The notes below the pieces were generated by a model. That model saw only the letters and a program-made list of their open reading frames with translations. It ran no database searches and was not told the DNA's origin. This document shows positions 53,662 to 62,576 of a DNA stretch of 64,000 nucleotides, in pieces. Position 1 is the first letter of the stretch. Each line of letters starts with the position of its first letter. A program made the position numbers and the translations under genes. The stretch comes from FEN-1219 sp963817615 (GTDB lineage Bacteria > Pseudomonadota > Gammaproteobacteria > Steroidobacterales > Rariloculaceae): contig CAWFPH010000002.1 in assembly GCA_963817615.1 (NCBI GenBank), positions 2,182,241-2,246,240 of the forward strand, in the 5' to 3' direction.

Positions 53662-56085
53662 ATGCAGACAGAGACCGCCGAAAAGACTGCCCCGCGACGC
53701 CTGCCGATCCTGCCGCTGCGCGACGTCGTGGTCTATCCGCACATGGTGCTGCCGCTATTCGTGGGTCGCGAGCGCTCGGTGAGCGCGCTCGACAAGGCGA
53801 TGGCGTCCGGCCGTGAAATCCTGCTCGTGGCCCAGACGCAGGCCGACATCGACGAGCCCACGCCGAAAGACATCTACGACGTCGCGACGCTCGCGACGAT
53901 CCTGCAGCTCGTGAAGCTCCCGGACGGCACCGTCAAGGTGCTCGTCGAAGGCATCCGCCGCGCGCGGCTCCGCAGCGTCGAGGTCGCCGAGTGCTTCTCG
54001 GCGGAGCCCGAGGAGATGGCCGAGGAGTCCGAATTCGACCAGCGCGAGATGGACGTTCTCACGCGTTCCGTGATGTCGCGCTTCGAGCAGTACATCAAGC
54101 TCAACAAGAAGATCCCGCCCGAGATCCTGACTTCGCTGTCCGGCATCGACTCGCCGGGCCGACTGGCCGACACCGTCGCCTCGCAGATGACGCTGAAGCT
54201 GTCCGAGAAGCAGAAGGTGCTCGAGATCGCCGAGATTCGTGCCCGGCTCGAGCACGTGCTCGGCTTGATCGACGGCGAGATCGACATGCTGCGCATCGAG
54301 AAGCGCATCCGCGGCCGCGTCAAGCAGCAGATGGAGAAGAGCCAGCGCGAGTACTACCTGAATGAGCAGATGAAGGCCATTCAGAAAGAGCTGGGCGAGA
54401 TGGAGGACGCGCCGAACGAGCTCGCCGAGCTCGAGCAAAAGATCAAAGCGGCGGGCATGCCGAAGGACGCGAAGGAAAAGGCGACGTCCGAGCTGAACAA
54501 GCTGAAGCTGATGTCGCCGATGTCGGCGGAGGCGACCGTCGTCCGCAACTACATCGACTGGCTCGTGAAGGCTCCGTGGAAGAAGCGCACGAAGGTTCAT
54601 CGCAACTTGGGCGAGGCCGAGCGTGTGCTCGAGGAAGACCACTACGGCCTCGAGAAGGTCAAAGAGCGCATCCTCGAATACCTCGCGGTGCAGCAGCGAG
54701 TGAAGGAGCTCAAGGGCCCGATTCTGTGTCTCGTGGGTCCGCCCGGCGTCGGCAAGACCTCGCTCGGCCAGAGCATCGCGCGCGCGACCAACCGCAAGTT
54801 CGTGCGCATGTCGCTCGGCGGCGTTCGCGACGAGGCGGAGATCCGCGGGCATCGGCGCACGTACATCGGCTCGATGCCGGGCAAGATCGTGCAGAACCTG
54901 AGCAAGGTGAAGGTGCGCAATCCGTTGTTCCTGCTCGATGAAGTCGACAAGATGTCGATGGACTTTCGCGGCGATCCGTCGTCCGCTCTGCTCGAGGTGC
55001 TCGACCCCGAGCAGAACTCCACGTTCAACGATCACTACCTCGAGGTCGATTTCGACCTGTCGGAGGTGATGTTCGTCTGCACGGCGAACAGCTTGAACAT
55101 TCCGCCGCCGCTGCTCGACCGCATGGAAGTGATTCGTCTGCCCGGCTACACGGAGGACGAGAAGCTCAACATTGCACGCCGCTATCTACTGCCGAAGCAG
55201 ATGCGGCAAAACGGCCTGCGCGACTCCGAGCTCAAGATCTCGGACTCCGCGGTGCTCGACGTGATTCGCTACTACACGCGCGAAGCCGGTGTGCGCAATC
55301 TCGAGCGCGAGATCGCGAACATCTGCCGGAAGGTCGTGAAGCAATTGCTGCTGAAGCCGCGCAAGGGCGTCGTGCGCGTCGATCACGGCAATCTGTCGAA
55401 GTTCCTCGGCGTACGGCGCTTTCGCTACGGACGCGCCGAGGAGAACGATCAGGTGGGGCAGGTCACGGGACTTGCGTGGACCGAGGTCGGCGGAGAGCTG
55501 CTGACGATCGAGGCCGCCATCGTGCCGGGCAAGGGCAAGCTCATACACACGGGCCAGCTCGGCGACGTGATGCAGGAGTCGATTCAGGCCGCGATGACGG
55601 TCGTGCGCAGCCGCGCGACCGTGCTCGGGCTCGATGAAGGCTTCCACACGAAGTCCGACGTGCACATCCACGTTCCGGAGGGGGCCACCCCGAAGGATGG
55701 CCCGTCGGCGGGCATCGGAATGTGCGCGGCGCTCGTGTCCGCGCTCACGAAGATTCCCGCGCGCTCGAGCGTCGCGATGACCGGTGAGATCACGCTGCGC
55801 GGCGAAGTGCTGCCGATCGGCGGCCTCAAGGAGAAGTTGCTCGCGGCACACAGAGGCGGCATCGAGACGGTGCTGATCCCGGCCGACAACGAAAAGGACC
55901 TCGCCGAAATCCCGAAGAACATCAAAGACAAGTTGAACATTGTTCCGGTCAAGTGGATCGATGAGGTGATCGAGTTGGCATTGCAACAGACGCCGCGGCC
56001 CGCGCGCAGCGACGTCGGAGTGACGCCAGAAAGAGACACCAACGTCGACGAGAGCGAAGGGAGCGAAGCAACGCTGCCGCATTGA
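53662..56085 (+). CDS. lon: ATP-dependent protease Lon
   Basis: Homohexameric AAA+ serine protease for damaged and regulatory proteins. 807 residues, usual size. N-terminal substrate domain (LPILPLRDVVVYPHMVLPLFVGRE), long coiled coil, Walker A GPPGVGKTS (about 362), Walker B LFLLDEVDKM, and the protease domain with EGATPKDGPSAGI holding the catalytic Ser and a Lys further on (GGLKEKLLAA). Start ATG 53662 with AGAGAGG upstream. It follows clpX and precedes hupB as in E. coli. Confidence 0.98.
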   Translation: MQTETAEKTAPRRLPILPLRDVVVYPHMVLPLFVGRERSVSALDKAMASGREILLVAQTQADIDEPTPKDIYDVATLATILQLVKLPDGTVKVLVEGIRRARLRSVEVAECFSAEPEEMAEESEFDQREMDVLTRSVMSRFEQYIKLNKKIPPEILTSLSGIDSPGRLADTVASQMTLKLSEKQKVLEIAEIRARLEHVLGLIDGEIDMLRIEKRIRGRVKQQMEKSQREYYLNEQMKAIQKELGEMEDAPNELAELEQKIKAAGMPKDAKEKATSELNKLKLMSPMSAEATVVRNYIDWLVKAPWKKRTKVHRNLGEAERVLEEDHYGLEKVKERILEYLAVQQRVKELKGPILCLVGPPGVGKTSLGQSIARATNRKFVRMSLGGVRDEAEIRGHRRTYIGSMPGKIVQNLSKVKVRNPLFLLDEVDKMSMDFRGDPSSALLEVLDPEQNSTFNDHYLEVDFDLSEVMFVCTANSLNIPPPLLDRMEVIRLPGYTEDEKLNIARRYLLPKQMRQNGLRDSELKISDSAVLDVIRYYTREAGVRNLEREIANICRKVVKQLLLKPRKGVVRVDHGNLSKFLGVRRFRYGRAEENDQVGQVTGLAWTEVGGELLTIEAAIVPGKGKLIHTGQLGDVMQESIQAAMTVVRSRATVLGLDEGFHTKSDVHIHVPEGATPKDGPSAGIGMCAALVSALTKIPARSSVAMTGEITLRGEVLPIGGLKEKLLAAHRGGIETVLIPADNEKDLAEIPKNIKDKLNIVPVKWIDEVIELALQQTPRPARSDVGVTPERDTNVDESEGSEATLPH

Positions 56086-56100
56086 GGCCGTCGCGTTAAG

Positions 56101-56130
56101 TTGACACGCGAAAATCCGCCTTGGTATAAG
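56101..56130 (+). promoter_or_regulatory. Sigma-70-type promoter of hupB
   Basis: TTGACA (56101-56106), perfect consensus -35, 18-base spacer, TATAAG (56125-56130). It begins 16 bases after the lon stop, about 115 bases before the hupB start codon. Confidence 0.6.
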
Positions 56131-56252
56131 GTTGCGCAGTTTTCGTGGGGGTCACTCGATCTTCGAAAGTGGTTCGTGGGTAGGCGCGCACGCATGCGTG
56201 TGCGTTCTGGGGATCAACATCTTTCAATTGCACACTTGCGTAAGGGATAGGA

Positions 56253-56525
56253 ATGAACAAAGCCGAACTCGTCGATGCGGTTGCGAATGCAGCTAGCCTG
56301 TCAAAAGCCGATGCTGGCCGAGCAGTCGACGCAGTAGTGAACAGCATCGTCGCCGCACTGAAGAAGGGCCAACAAGTTTCCGTGGTCGGATTCGGGACTT
56401 TCGCGGTGAAGCATCGCGCGGCACGCAGCGGTCGCAATCCGCGCACCGGCGAAACCATCAAGATCTCCGCGAGCAACGTCCCCGGGTTCAAAGCTGGCAA
56501 GGCATTGAAGGATGCCGTAAACTGA
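56253..56525 (+). CDS. hupB: DNA-binding protein HU-beta
   Basis: 90-residue histone-like nucleoid protein, exact family length. MNKAELVDAVANAASLSKADA, GFGTFAVKHRAARSGRNPRTGE and IKISASNVPGFKAGKALKDAV are diagnostic; the Pro in the DNA-intercalating arm (RNPRTG) is present. Two tRNAs follow after 14 bases and may be transcribed with it. Confidence 0.98.
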   Translation: MNKAELVDAVANAASLSKADAGRAVDAVVNSIVAALKKGQQVSVVGFGTFAVKHRAARSGRNPRTGETIKISASNVPGFKAGKALKDAVN

Positions 56526-56539
56526 CCGGCTCTGTCCCA

Positions 56540-56615
56540 GGGTGCTTAGCTCAGCTGGGAGAGCGTCGCCCTTACAAGGCGAAGGTCGGGGGTTCGATCC
56601 CCTCAGCACCCACCA
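56540..56615 (+). tRNA. tRNA-Val (UAC)
   Basis: 76 bases with encoded CCA. Acceptor GGGTGCT/AGCACCC, anticodon stem TCGCC/GGCGA, loop CTTACAA, anticodon TAC, T loop GTTCGATCC. Confidence 0.96.
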
Positions 56616-56625
56616 GCAAAGAGCC

Positions 56626-56702
56626 GGAGTGGTAGTTCAGCTGGTTAGAATACCGGCCTGTCACGCCGGGGGTCGCGGGTTCGAGTCCCGTCCACTCCGC
56701 CA
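56626..56702 (+). tRNA. tRNA-Asp (GUC)
   Basis: 77 bases with encoded CCA. Acceptor GGAGTGG/CCACTCC, discriminator G, anticodon stem CCGGC/GCCGG, loop CTGTCAC, anticodon GTC. Confidence 0.96.
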
Positions 56703-56715
56703 GACAACTGAGATC

Positions 56716-56785
56716 AAGGACAGATTCGAGTTCCGGCCGGCGTCGCCGGCAGGTGTGCGCGCCGCTCGGAACTGAGTCTGTCCTT
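56716..56785 (+). terminator. Long nested inverted repeat with T-tract after tRNA-Asp
   Basis: Outer arms: AAGGACAGA (56716-56724) pairs with TCTGTCCTT (56777-56785), and AGTTCCG (56729-56735) with CGGAACT (56767-56773), separated by a small internal loop. Inside is a perfect GCCGGC-GTC-GCCGGC hairpin (56736-56750). TTTTCTT follows (56789-56795), so it can act as an intrinsic terminator for the tRNAs. Its size and two-level symmetry also resemble REP-type palindromic units dispersed in gammaproteobacterial genomes. It ends 32 bases before ppiD. Confidence 0.6.
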
Positions 56786-56817
56786 CGATTTTCTTCGGTG
56801 GACGACCGGACTGAACG

Positions 56818-58721
56818 ATGCTGCAACGAATCCACGATACGGTCGGGCGCTGGGTCGCGCTGGTCCTGCTCGGCCTCGTTGCGGCCGGATTCATCTTCTG
56901 GGGCGTCAACTTCGGCGTCACCGGGTCCTCTACGTTCGCCGCGAAGGTCAATGGCGAAAGCCTGCCGATCACCGAGTTCGATCGCGAGCTGCAGGCGCGC
57001 CAGAACCAATATCAGAGCCAGTATCGTGTCGAGCTGACCGACGAGGTGCGGCGCGAGCTGCGGCGCAGCGTGCTCGAGGACATGATCGCTCAGGCCGCGC
57101 TGCGCCAGCGCATCGAGTCGGAAGGCTATCGCATCTCCAACGATCGTCTCACGAGCTTCATCCGCTCCGCAGCGCCGTTCCAGGTCGACGGCAAATTCGA
57201 CATCGACGTGTACCGCGGCTTGCTGCAGAACCAAGGGTTGACCCCGACGACGTTCGAGTCGCTGCAGCGCGAGAGTCTCGAGGTTCGCGAGCTGCAGAAC
57301 GGCATCGCCGACTCCACGTTCCTCACGCCGGCAGAGCTGCGCCGCTACATCGAGCTCTACAACCAGCGGCGCGAGGTCGCGTATGCGCTGTTCGACGTCG
57401 ATGCGCTGATTCCGACCGTGACCGTGGACGAGGCCGCCATCAAAGCGCACTACGAGGCGAACAAGGCGAGCTACCAAACGACCGAGTCCGTCGATCTCGA
57501 GTACCTCGAGCTGTCGCTCGCCGACATTGCGGCGAAAGTCGAGGTCACGGACGACGCGCTGCGCACGCTCTACGATCAGGAGAAGGAGCGGTTCCAGACG
57601 CCCGAGGCGCGGCACGCGCGCCACATCCTGATCGACGTGAAAGACGGCAACGAGGACGCTGCCCGCATGAAGGCCGAGAGCGTCGTCGAGCGGCTGAAGA
57701 AGGGCGAGGACTTCGCGGCCGTCGCGAAGGAAGTTTCCGACGACGCGGGCACCAAGAACCAAGGCGGGGATCTCGGCTGGATCTCGCGCGGCACGCTGCC
57801 CGGACCGTTCGAGGATGCGTTGTTCTCGATGAAGGCGGGCGAGGTGAAGGGGCCGGTGCGCAGCGACGCCGGTTTCCACGTGATCCGCCTGGACGAGATC
57901 CGCGAGGGCACCACGCAGCCGTTCGAGGAGGTCCGCGACGACCTCGCGTCCGATTACAAGACGCGGCAGGCCGAGGACAAGTTCTACGACCGCGCGAATC
58001 AGCTCGAGGACAAGGCCTTCACGGCCTACAACGAGCTCACGACCGTTGCGGCCGAGATGCAGCTCACGCTCAAGACGGCGAAGGACTTCCCACGCACGGG
58101 CGATCCGTCGATCTTCCAGAACAGTGCGCCCGTCGTGCAGGCCGCGTTCGACGACCAGACCGTCGACAGCGGCCGCAACAGCAAGCTCGTGCAGCTTTCC
58201 GAGGACCACGTGCTCGTGCTGCGGGTCACTGCGCATCACCTGCCGACGGATCAACCGCTCGATGCGGTGCACGACAAGATCAAGCAAGACCTGACGCGCT
58301 CGCGCGCACAAGAAGTCGCCGAGCAGGACGCGAACGCGTTTCTGGCCGACGTCGAGAAGGGCGCCGATCCCGCCATGGCGGCCGCGGCCCACATGGGCAC
58401 GTGGCACGCGGCCGGATGGGTCGCAACGTACCGACGACAAGGTGCCGAGAGAGGTGCTGGCACGCGCGTTCGCGCTGCCGAAGCCCGGCAACGACGTGAC
58501 GCGCGAGCAAGTCGCGCTCGCCAACGGCAGCCACGCCGTGCTTGCGCTCTCGAAGGTGGAGCCCGGGGATCCCGGCAGCCTGCCGCAAACCGAGCGCGAT
58601 CAGCGCCGCAGTCAGCTCGCCGATCAGGCCGCGCTGGCCGAGCTCACCTGCTACGTGGGCAACGTTCGGGATCAGGCCAAAGTGCGAATTCCGCCCGACC
58701 GTGCTCGAGCCGAACAACTGA
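56818..58721 (+). pseudogene. ppiD: Peptidyl-prolyl isomerase/chaperone PpiD, broken by two +1 frameshifts
   Basis: PpiD is an inner-membrane-anchored periplasmic chaperone near the Sec translocon. N-terminal membrane anchor (about 12-31), SurA_N-like region, and one parvulin domain (about 260-365, HARHILIDVKDG, GGDLGWISRG, GFHVIRLDEI) are intact in frame 1. Near 58424 an extra base moves homology to frame 2 (DDKVPREVLARAFALPKPG ... NVRDQAKVRIPP), and near 58697 another moves it to frame 3, ending VLEPNN at a TGA at 58721, only 2 bases from the convergent fabI stop, so this is the ancestral end. As read, frame 1 continues as an unrelated basic tail to 58773. Only the last ~100 residues are affected; either sequence error or recent decay. 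Confidence 0.82.
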
Positions 58722-58723
58722 GA

Positions 58724-59527
58724 CTAGGGCGAGCTCGATTCCCCTGCCGGCACGGGCATTCCGACGATGTTGAAGCCGGAGTCGACGTAGACGATTTGGC
58801 CCGTGATCCCGGCCGCGAGGTCGGAGCACAGGAATGCGGCGGCATTGCCCACGTCCTCGATGGTGACGTTGCGCTTGAGCGGCGCGCTGGCGCCGACCGT
58901 CGCAATCATCTGCCGGATGCCTTTCACGCCCGAGGCCGCGAGCGTGCGAATCGGCCCGGCCGAGATCGCATTCACGCGAATGCCGCTCGCGCCGAGGTCC
59001 ACGGCGAGAAAGCGCACGTTCGCCTCGAGGCTCGCCTTCGCCAGGCCCATCACGTTGTAGTTCGGCAGCGTGCGCACGGCGCCCAAATAGCTGAGCGTGA
59101 TCAGCGCGCCGGCGCGGCCCCGCATCGCGGGCTCGCACCGCTTCGCGAGCGCCGCGAGGCTGTAGCTCGAAATGTCGTGCGCGATGCGGAAGCCTTCGCG
59201 GTTCACCGCGTCGAGGTAGCGGCCGTCGAGCTGCTCGGCCGGCGCGAATGCGACCGAATGCACGAGCACGTCGAACCCGTCCCAGCGTGAGCCGAGCGCG
59301 GCGAAGAACGCGTCGATCTGCCCGTCGTCGCCCACGTCGAGCGGCAGGGCAATGTCGCTGCCGAGCTCGGCCGCCATCTCTTCGACGCGGCGCTTGAGCT
59401 TGTCGTTCTGGTAGCCGAACGCGAGGTCGGCGCCTTCGCGGCGCATCGCCTGTGCGATGCCCCAGGCGATCGAGCGGCTGCTTGCGAGCCCGACGATGAC
59501 GGCGCGCTTGCCGGCGAGGAACCCCAT
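58724..59527 (-). CDS. fabI: Enoyl-[acyl-carrier-protein] reductase (NADH) FabI
   Basis: Last reduction of each fatty-acid elongation cycle and the target of triclosan. 267 residues from ATG 59527. N-terminal MGFLAGKRAVIVGLASSRSIAWGIA is the divergent NADH-binding motif of FabI; the catalytic tyrosine-lysine pair lies in SYLGAVRTLPNYNVMGLAKA (Y-x6-K). Its ATG overlaps the mltD stop (TAATG), indicating coupling. A longer open frame reaching upstream into mltD has no homology. Confidence 0.97.
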   Translation of the reverse strand: MGFLAGKRAVIVGLASSRSIAWGIAQAMRREGADLAFGYQNDKLKRRVEEMAAELGSDIALPLDVGDDGQIDAFFAALGSRWDGFDVLVHSVAFAPAEQLDGRYLDAVNREGFRIAHDISSYSLAALAKRCEPAMRGRAGALITLSYLGAVRTLPNYNVMGLAKASLEANVRFLAVDLGASGIRVNAISAGPIRTLAASGVKGIRQMIATVGASAPLKRNVTIEDVGNAAAFLCSDLAAGITGQIVYVDSGFNIVGMPVPAGESSSP

Positions 59528-61221
59528 TAGCCGCTTTGCTCGGTCACGTTCACGTACATCATGAGCCGCTGGCCCGGCTGCAGGTAGCGCTGCGCCGACA
59601 CGCGGTTCCACTCGAGCAGCTGCGGTACGGTCACGCGGAAGCGGCGCGCGATGGACGACAACGAGTCGCCGCGCCGCACCACGTAGGTGACTTGCCGAAT
59701 CGGCTCGTGCGGCGTGAGCGAGGTCGCGGGCACCGCGCGCACGCCGCTCGCGGAGACTGCGACGGCCGGCACGACCGCCGGGCCGTCCTCGGCGCCGGGA
59801 TTGCGGCTCCAGACGACGAGCGTGCGTCCGACCGACAGCACGTCGGCCGGCGCCATCGCGTTCCAGCTCGCGAGCTTGCGGGCGTCGACGCCGTAGGCGC
59901 GCGCGATCGACCAGAGTGTCTCGCCGCTCCGCACGACGTGCTCGTTGCGCACGCCGCTGCGGGGCACGTTCTGTACCCGCGCCGCGCGCACGTCCGCGCT
60001 CTGCGTATAGCTCGCGAGCGACTGCAGCGCGTGCGGAATCATCAGCTCCTCGCCGGCGCGGATCACGTTGCCGCGCAGCTCGTTGACCTCCCGCAGCACG
60101 CCGACCGTGGTGTGATATTGGTCGGCGATCCCGCCGATCGTCTCGCCCGGCTTCACGCGGTGCCGCGTCCATTCCACGCGGTCGCGATCGCCAAGCGCGG
60201 CGAGCCCGCTCTCGAACTGCTCGGCTTGCGCGGCCGGCACGAGCAGCCGATACGGCCCCTCGGGATCGGTGGCCCAGCGGTTCACGCCCGCGTTCAGCGC
60301 ATACAGCTCGTCGGTGTCGACGCCGGCCAGCTCGGCTGCGAGCGCCATGTCGATCTGGCTGCCCGTGTCGACGACGGCAAAGGTGGGCTCGTTGTCGACG
60401 TCGGGCAGGGTCACGCCGTACTTCTCGGGATTCGCGACGATCTCGCGAATCGCGAGCAGGCGCGGGACGTAGGTGCGGGTCTCCTCCGGCAGATACCTCT
60501 TCAGGTCCCAGAAGTCGACGTCGCGGCCGTCCGCGGTGGCGCGGCGCACGGCGCGCTCGACGTTGCCCTCGCCCGAGTTGTAGCCCGCGATCGCGAGCAG
60601 CCAATCGCCGTTGAATTCCTCGTGCAGCGCTTCGAGGTAGTCGAGCGCGGCGCGCGTCGATTCGAGCACGTCGCGGCGGCCGTCGAACCACCAGTTTTGC
60701 TCGACGCCGAGCCGCTTGCCGGTGCCCGGAATGATCTGCCAAAGCCCGGCCGCGCGGCCGCGCGAGTAGGCGAACGGGTCGAACGCGCTCTCGACCACCG
60801 GCAGCAGCGCGAGGTCCGCCGGCATGCCGCGCGTCTCGAGCTCGTCGGTGATGTGGTAGAGATACAGGCTTGCGCGCTCGAACACGCGGTCGAGGTATTG
60901 CGGATGATCCGCGAACCATGTGACCTCGCGCTGCACGGCCGCGTTATCGGACTCCGGCAGCGCGAAGCCCGAGCGCAGCCGGTCGAGGAGATCGGTGTCT
61001 TCGGGGATCGGCTCGAGCTTCGCGAACGAAGGCACCATGATGCCCTCGAGCGTCTCGCCCGGCGCCGGTGCGCTCGGAGCGGGCGGCGCGGCTTCATGCG
61101 CGGCCGTGCGCGGGCCCGGAAACGATTGGCAGGCCGCGAGCGCGACGGCGCAGGCGAGCAGGGCGGCGGGGCGGGTCAGGTGTAAGCAGATCTCTCCGGA
61201 CGAGCTCTTATTCTTGTTCAT
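59527..61221 (-). CDS. mltD: Membrane-bound lytic murein transglycosylase D
   Basis: Outer-membrane lipoprotein cleaving peptidoglycan glycan strands. 564 residues. Lipobox LAAC with lipid Cys31; SLT domain with catalytic Glu144 (LPVVESAFDPFAYS), GLWQIIPGTG and AGYNSGEGNV; then three LysM repeats (about 345-390, HRVKPGETIGGIADQY; about 425-470, HVVRSGETLWSIARAYG; about 510-555, YVVRRGDSLSSIARRF). E. coli MltD has two LysM units, so this has one more. Divergent from the methyltransferase, as in Pseudomonas and E. coli. Confidence 0.96.
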   Translation of the reverse strand: MNKNKSSSGEICLHLTRPAALLACAVALAACQSFPGPRTAAHEAAPPAPSAPAPGETLEGIMVPSFAKLEPIPEDTDLLDRLRSGFALPESDNAAVQREVTWFADHPQYLDRVFERASLYLYHITDELETRGMPADLALLPVVESAFDPFAYSRGRAAGLWQIIPGTGKRLGVEQNWWFDGRRDVLESTRAALDYLEALHEEFNGDWLLAIAGYNSGEGNVERAVRRATADGRDVDFWDLKRYLPEETRTYVPRLLAIREIVANPEKYGVTLPDVDNEPTFAVVDTGSQIDMALAAELAGVDTDELYALNAGVNRWATDPEGPYRLLVPAAQAEQFESGLAALGDRDRVEWTRHRVKPGETIGGIADQYHTTVGVLREVNELRGNVIRAGEELMIPHALQSLASYTQSADVRAARVQNVPRSGVRNEHVVRSGETLWSIARAYGVDARKLASWNAMAPADVLSVGRTLVVWSRNPGAEDGPAVVPAVAVSASGVRAVPATSLTPHEPIRQVTYVVRRGDSLSSIARRFRVTVPQLLEWNRVSAQRYLQPGQRLMMYVNVTEQSG

Positions 61222-61357
61222 AATCGCCGGAAGCCGCCGTTCAGTGCATTGAGAGGTATCCTACCGATCGAGACTCAGGGCGCAAGAGTCGCGCACGCGG
61301 CGCCGTGCGATCGTGCGTTGAACTGTGATGTCTTTCTCAGGCAGGATCAGCCGAGCC

Positions 61358-62127
61358 ATGAACACCGATTCGATGTCCGTCACAGATTGGCTCGCCACGC
61401 CGCTCGGCAGGCGCTGCCTGGCGAACGAGCAGCGGTTGACCCGCCGGGCGCTCGAGCGCGTCTTCGGTGAGCAGTTCCTCCAGATCGGCGCGTGGGGCGC
61501 ACACCAGTCGTTTCTGCGCTACGCGCGCACCCAGCGACGCGCGCTCGTCGACTGGCGCAGCGGCGTCGATGCGGACCTGATCTGCGATCTCGAGCAGCTC
61601 GCGATCGCGACGCGATTCCGATCGACGCCGTGCTGCTGCCGCACACGCTCGAGCGCACGACCTCGCCGCACGCGCTGCTGCGCGAGGTCGACCGCGTGCT
61701 CAGGCCCGACGGCCACCTGATCGTGCTGAGCTTCTCGCCGGGCGGCCTCTGGGGCTTGCGCCATCTGTTGTCGCGGACCGGCTTCCCGAGCGGCCGCGAG
61801 CAGCTGATTCGCGAGGGCCGGCTCCGCGACTGGCTCGAGCTCCTGTCGTTCGACGTGGCGAACGCCACGCGCTACTGCCACACCTTGCCGATCGAGCGCG
61901 TCAAGCAGTTTCGCCTCCTGCCGCGCGAGGAGTGGGCGCAGCGCTGGCTGCCGATGTTCGCGGGCGGTTACCTCGTGCGGGCGCAGAAGCGCGTGCACCC
62001 GCTCACGCCCGTGCGGATGTGGCGCCGGCCGGCGCGACTGCGCGCGGTAGGCGGCCTCGTGGAGCCGACCACCCGCGCATCGGTGCGCATCCTGCCGTTC
62101 CCGGTGCCGAATCGCCGCGACCGCTGA
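61358..62127 (+). pseudogene. SAM-dependent methyltransferase (YafS-like), frameshifted
   Basis: The class I methyltransferase that normally lies between mltD and rnhA. Frame 2 from ATG 61358 gives MNTDSMSVTDWLATPLGRR ... FGEQFLQIGAWG (SAM motif I region) up to about 61605; frame 1 from 61612 gives IPIDAVLLPHTLE (motif II), REVDRVLRPDGHLIVLSFSP and GGLWGLRHLLSRTGFP to the TGA at 62125-62127. One base is missing (or two extra) in 61600-61612, which splits the SAM domain. The frame-1 part ends in a TGATG overlap with rnhA, as an intact gene would. Recent mutation or sequence error; substrate unknown. Confidence 0.8.
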
Positions 62128-62576
62128 TGCGTCACGTCGAAGCCTTCACGGACGGGGCGTGCCGCGGCAACCCCGGGCCCGGCGGATGGGGCGTCGTGCT
62201 GCGCTCCGGCACGCACATCAAGGAGCTCTCGGGCGGCGAGCCGCTCACCACGAACAACCGCATGGAGCTCACGGCCGCGATCGAGGCGCTGAAGGCGCTC
62301 AAGCAGCGCTGCACGGTGGCCGTGTACACGGATTCGACCTACGTGCGCAACGGCATCCGCGATTGGGTACACGCGTGGCGTGCGCGCGGCTGGCGCACGG
62401 CGGACCGCAAGCCCGTCAAGAACCAGGACCTCTGGGTCGCGCTGACCGAGGCGGCCGAGCGGCACGACGTCGAATGGCATTGGGTGAGGGGCCACTCGGG
62501 CCATCCCGAGAACGAGCGCGCGGATGCGCTCGCGAATCTCGGCATCGACTCGCTGCCGTCCGCTGAGGCAAGATGA
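62127..62576 (+). CDS. rnhA: Ribonuclease HI
   Basis: Degrades RNA of RNA:DNA hybrids. 149 residues. Catalytic acids Asp9 (AFTDGAC), Glu47 (NNRMEL), Asp69 (VYTDSTYV) and Asp133 (ERADALA); His123 in the mobile loop (RGHSGH). The basic protrusion (VHAWRARGWRTADRKPVKN) is present. ATG overlaps the methyltransferase stop, and its own stop overlaps dnaQ. Confidence 0.98.
   Translation: MRHVEAFTDGACRGNPGPGGWGVVLRSGTHIKELSGGEPLTTNNRMELTAAIEALKALKQRCTVAVYTDSTYVRNGIRDWVHAWRARGWRTADRKPVKNQDLWVALTEAAERHDVEWHWVRGHSGHPENERADALANLGIDSLPSAEAR

Noticed and set aside
56818..58773. Alternative reading of ppiD as an intact 651-residue protein
   Set aside because: After about residue 536 the frame-1 translation becomes an Arg/Ala-rich sequence without PpiD similarity while frame 2 carries the homology, and it would run 50 bases into fabI.
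58724..60919. 731-codon frame ending with fabI as a fusion protein
   Set aside because: The part before the FabI start is an out-of-frame shadow of mltD; ATG 59527 with the TAATG overlap is the natural start.
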